A stretch of DNA of 64,000 nt from Listeria valentina (GTDB lineage: Bacteria > Bacillota > Bacilli > Lactobacillales > Listeriaceae), in the NCBI RefSeq assembly GCF_011800755.1, contig NZ_JAATJW010000003.1, positions 39,902 through 103,901 of the forward strand, given 5' to 3'. This document shows positions 63,102-64,000 of this stretch, one piece after another. Made by a program: the position numbers and the translations under genes. The number at the start of each line of letters is the position of its first letter. The first letter of the stretch is position 1. The notes beneath the pieces were generated by a model. It searched no databases, was not told the DNA's origin, and saw only the letters and a list, made by a program, of their open reading frames with translations.

Positions 63102-63833
63102 CGACTCCTCTTAGTATGTTCTGTCTAATAAAATGCATTACAAGTCAATAAATCTTTTACTATCCTTAGACAAAATTCGTTATGCAATGAATAGCTAATT
63201 TTTATGCATAATTATTTTGATAAAATTAGTAGAGCCTAAAATCAGATCTAGACATATCAGGTAGTTTTAATTTATCTTCCCATTTTTTAACATCAGCGCA
63301 TAAAAATTATGTAGCTTTTCAATATTCTTAATTTCATCCATCATTTTAATCTTTTACTGTCATTTTTTAATTTTCACTGCATTAATAGTATCTTTGCACT
63401 TGTTCCCTTTTTATCCAAAACTTCTAAATGGTTCATATGTAGTTATCTGACTATGCTAACCCCTCCAAAATTTTAATATTTTTTCTTGTCAAAACTTCTG
63501 TCTAAATCAATACCCTTTTTATCCCCCCATTCTCCCCAAAAAAGCCATCAATCTGTGAGAATTGATGACACTGGGATAAGTACAACTTCAGACTAACATA
63601 TCTTCGACAAAAAATCTGTGGATATTTTGTGAATGTTTCATACAATTTAACTTATAATAAAATACCAGTAATTTTTACGGTTTTATGTGCATCTCTATAT
63701 AGCATATTCACCGCAGAAGCAGCTTCTAGGTCTAGTTCAGATAGACATCTGATAGATAGCTTTCCATCCATCACGGATCGCGTATGTTTATCTGTTGTTC
63801 TATCATGATTTTAGAGTCACCAAAATTGTTTGC
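63102..63833. other. AT-rich, mostly non-coding stretch before the att site
   Basis: No full-length gene is supported. A minus-strand hairpin with T-run (CATCAAT-TCTCACAG-ATTGATG-GC-TTTTTT, 63540-63567) suggests the end of a short leftward transcript, possibly a small RNA. A 39-residue minus-strand ORF lies at 63652-63771. Confidence 0.45.
63652..63771 (-). CDS. Possible 39-residue ORF, perhaps a gene remnant
   Basis: From ATG 63771 (or GTG 63774) the frame encodes a peptide containing SELDLEAASAVNMLYRDAHK and ending TGILL. It looks protein-like in composition, but has no ribosome-binding site, and the frame closes just upstream. It may be a fragment of a decayed gene. Confidence 0.25.
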   Translation of the reverse strand: MDGKLSIRCLSELDLEAASAVNMLYRDAHKTVKITGILL

Positions 63834-63893
63834 AAAAAAAAGGAACAGCCTAAACGTTTTCCAAATGCTTTCGCACCAACGTTTACCTGTTCC
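63834..63893 (-). terminator. Terminator downstream of the tRNA-Lys remnant
   Basis: On the minus strand GGAACAGGTAAACG pairs with CGTTTAGGCTGTTCC (one bulge), followed by T8. It lies 3' of the tRNA-like sequence and probably ended the original tRNA transcript. Confidence 0.8.
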
Positions 63894-63910
63894 GTGGGTT
63901 TGGCACCCAA

Positions 63911-63954
63911 TGGGTTATGAGGGGTTCGAACCCCCGACCCGCTGATTAAGAGTC
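63911..63954 (-). other. 3'-half tRNA-Lys(CUU) sequence, probable attachment site
   Basis: The minus strand carries an anticodon loop CTCTTAA (anticodon CUU), TCAGC, variable region, T-arm GGGGG-TTCGAAC-CCCTC and acceptor strand ATAACCC-A. The 5' half (acceptor, D-arm and 5' anticodon stem) is missing: upstream sequence becomes unrelated at about 63955. Integrases that use tRNA genes leave exactly such a 3' copy at the distal end of the element. The tRNA's own terminator is kept on the left, so the element should lie to the right. Confidence 0.7.
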
Positions 63955-64000
63955 GCAAGATTTATTATTTATATCTCCAATCCTTACAAATACTATAATC

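Noticed and set aside
63911..63954. Functional tRNA-Lys gene
   Set aside because: The 5' acceptor strand, D-arm and 5' anticodon stem are missing, so it cannot fold into a tRNA.

Overview
The window looks like a chromosome segment from a Listeria species, close to the replication origin. Four things point that way. The left edge carries an internalin-type surface protein with leucine-rich repeats, a Listeria-Bacteroides repeat and Ig-like repeats. The backbone gene order (kdp; a cellobiose-type PTS; TetR/namA; pstA-tmk-decarboxylase-dhaKLM; yaaL-recR-ybaB-dnaX; SRP RNA; cydABCD; tadA; acyl-CoA synthetase; LPXTG protein) is the one I know from Listeria. The large Gram-positive SRP RNA is present. 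A perfect 16-bp match to the Firmicute parS (ParB) site fits an origin-proximal position. Species assignment is not possible from this alone.

Layout. 1-2.4 kb: truncated internalin gene. 2.7-10.45 kb: leftward kdpFABCDE potassium-uptake operon with its two-component system; kdpF is only 29 codons. 10.65-12.75 kb: lactose/cellobiose-family PTS (IIB-IIC-IIA) behind a textbook sigma-54 promoter. 12.8-20.3 kb: rhamnose catabolism (AraC regulator; transporter-rhaB-rhaA-rhaD-rhaM; lactaldehyde reductase), converting L-rhamnose to DHAP plus 1,2-propanediol. 20.4-22.6 kb: divergent TetR regulator and LysM autolysin. 22.7-29.8 kb: leftward WxL cell-surface cluster, containing a large adhesin broken by one in-frame stop and an unusual fusion of an LPXTG protein with a WxL protein. 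30.1-34.8 kb: c-di-AMP receptor PstA, thymidylate kinase, an Orn/Lys/Arg decarboxylase-family enzyme and the PTS-dependent dihydroxyacetone kinase; parS lies in the dha terminator. 34.9-39.4 kb: aldo/keto reductase, frameshifted ASCH gene, yaaL-recR-ybaB-dnaX. 39.5-47.1 kb: accessory block between dnaX and the SRP RNA, with small unknown proteins, a Hin-like serine recombinase next to a possible invertible promoter and a Crp/Fnr regulator, a complete class A beta-lactamase, and a PgaC/PgaD-like exopolysaccharide synthase operon. 47.2-55.2 kb: SRP RNA, sugar kinase and cydABDC with candidate CcpA and Rex sites. 55.6-60.6 kb: tadA, acyl-CoA synthetase, LPXTG protein, MFS exporter. 60.6-62.0 kb: a stripped-down phage-like switch (holin plus a 17-residue leader peptide, divergent from an XRE repressor and an ImmA-like protein) built on a nested palindromic operator. 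62.2-64.0 kb: an Asn-rich membrane protein of unknown function, largely non-coding DNA, and a 3'-half tRNA-Lys sequence that looks like the attachment-site end of an integrated element continuing beyond the right edge.

The best candidates for something undescribed are the 61-kb repressor/holin/peptide switch, the recombinase with its inverted-repeat-bounded promoter at 41.5 kb, and the LPXTG-WxL fusion beside a stop-interrupted adhesin.
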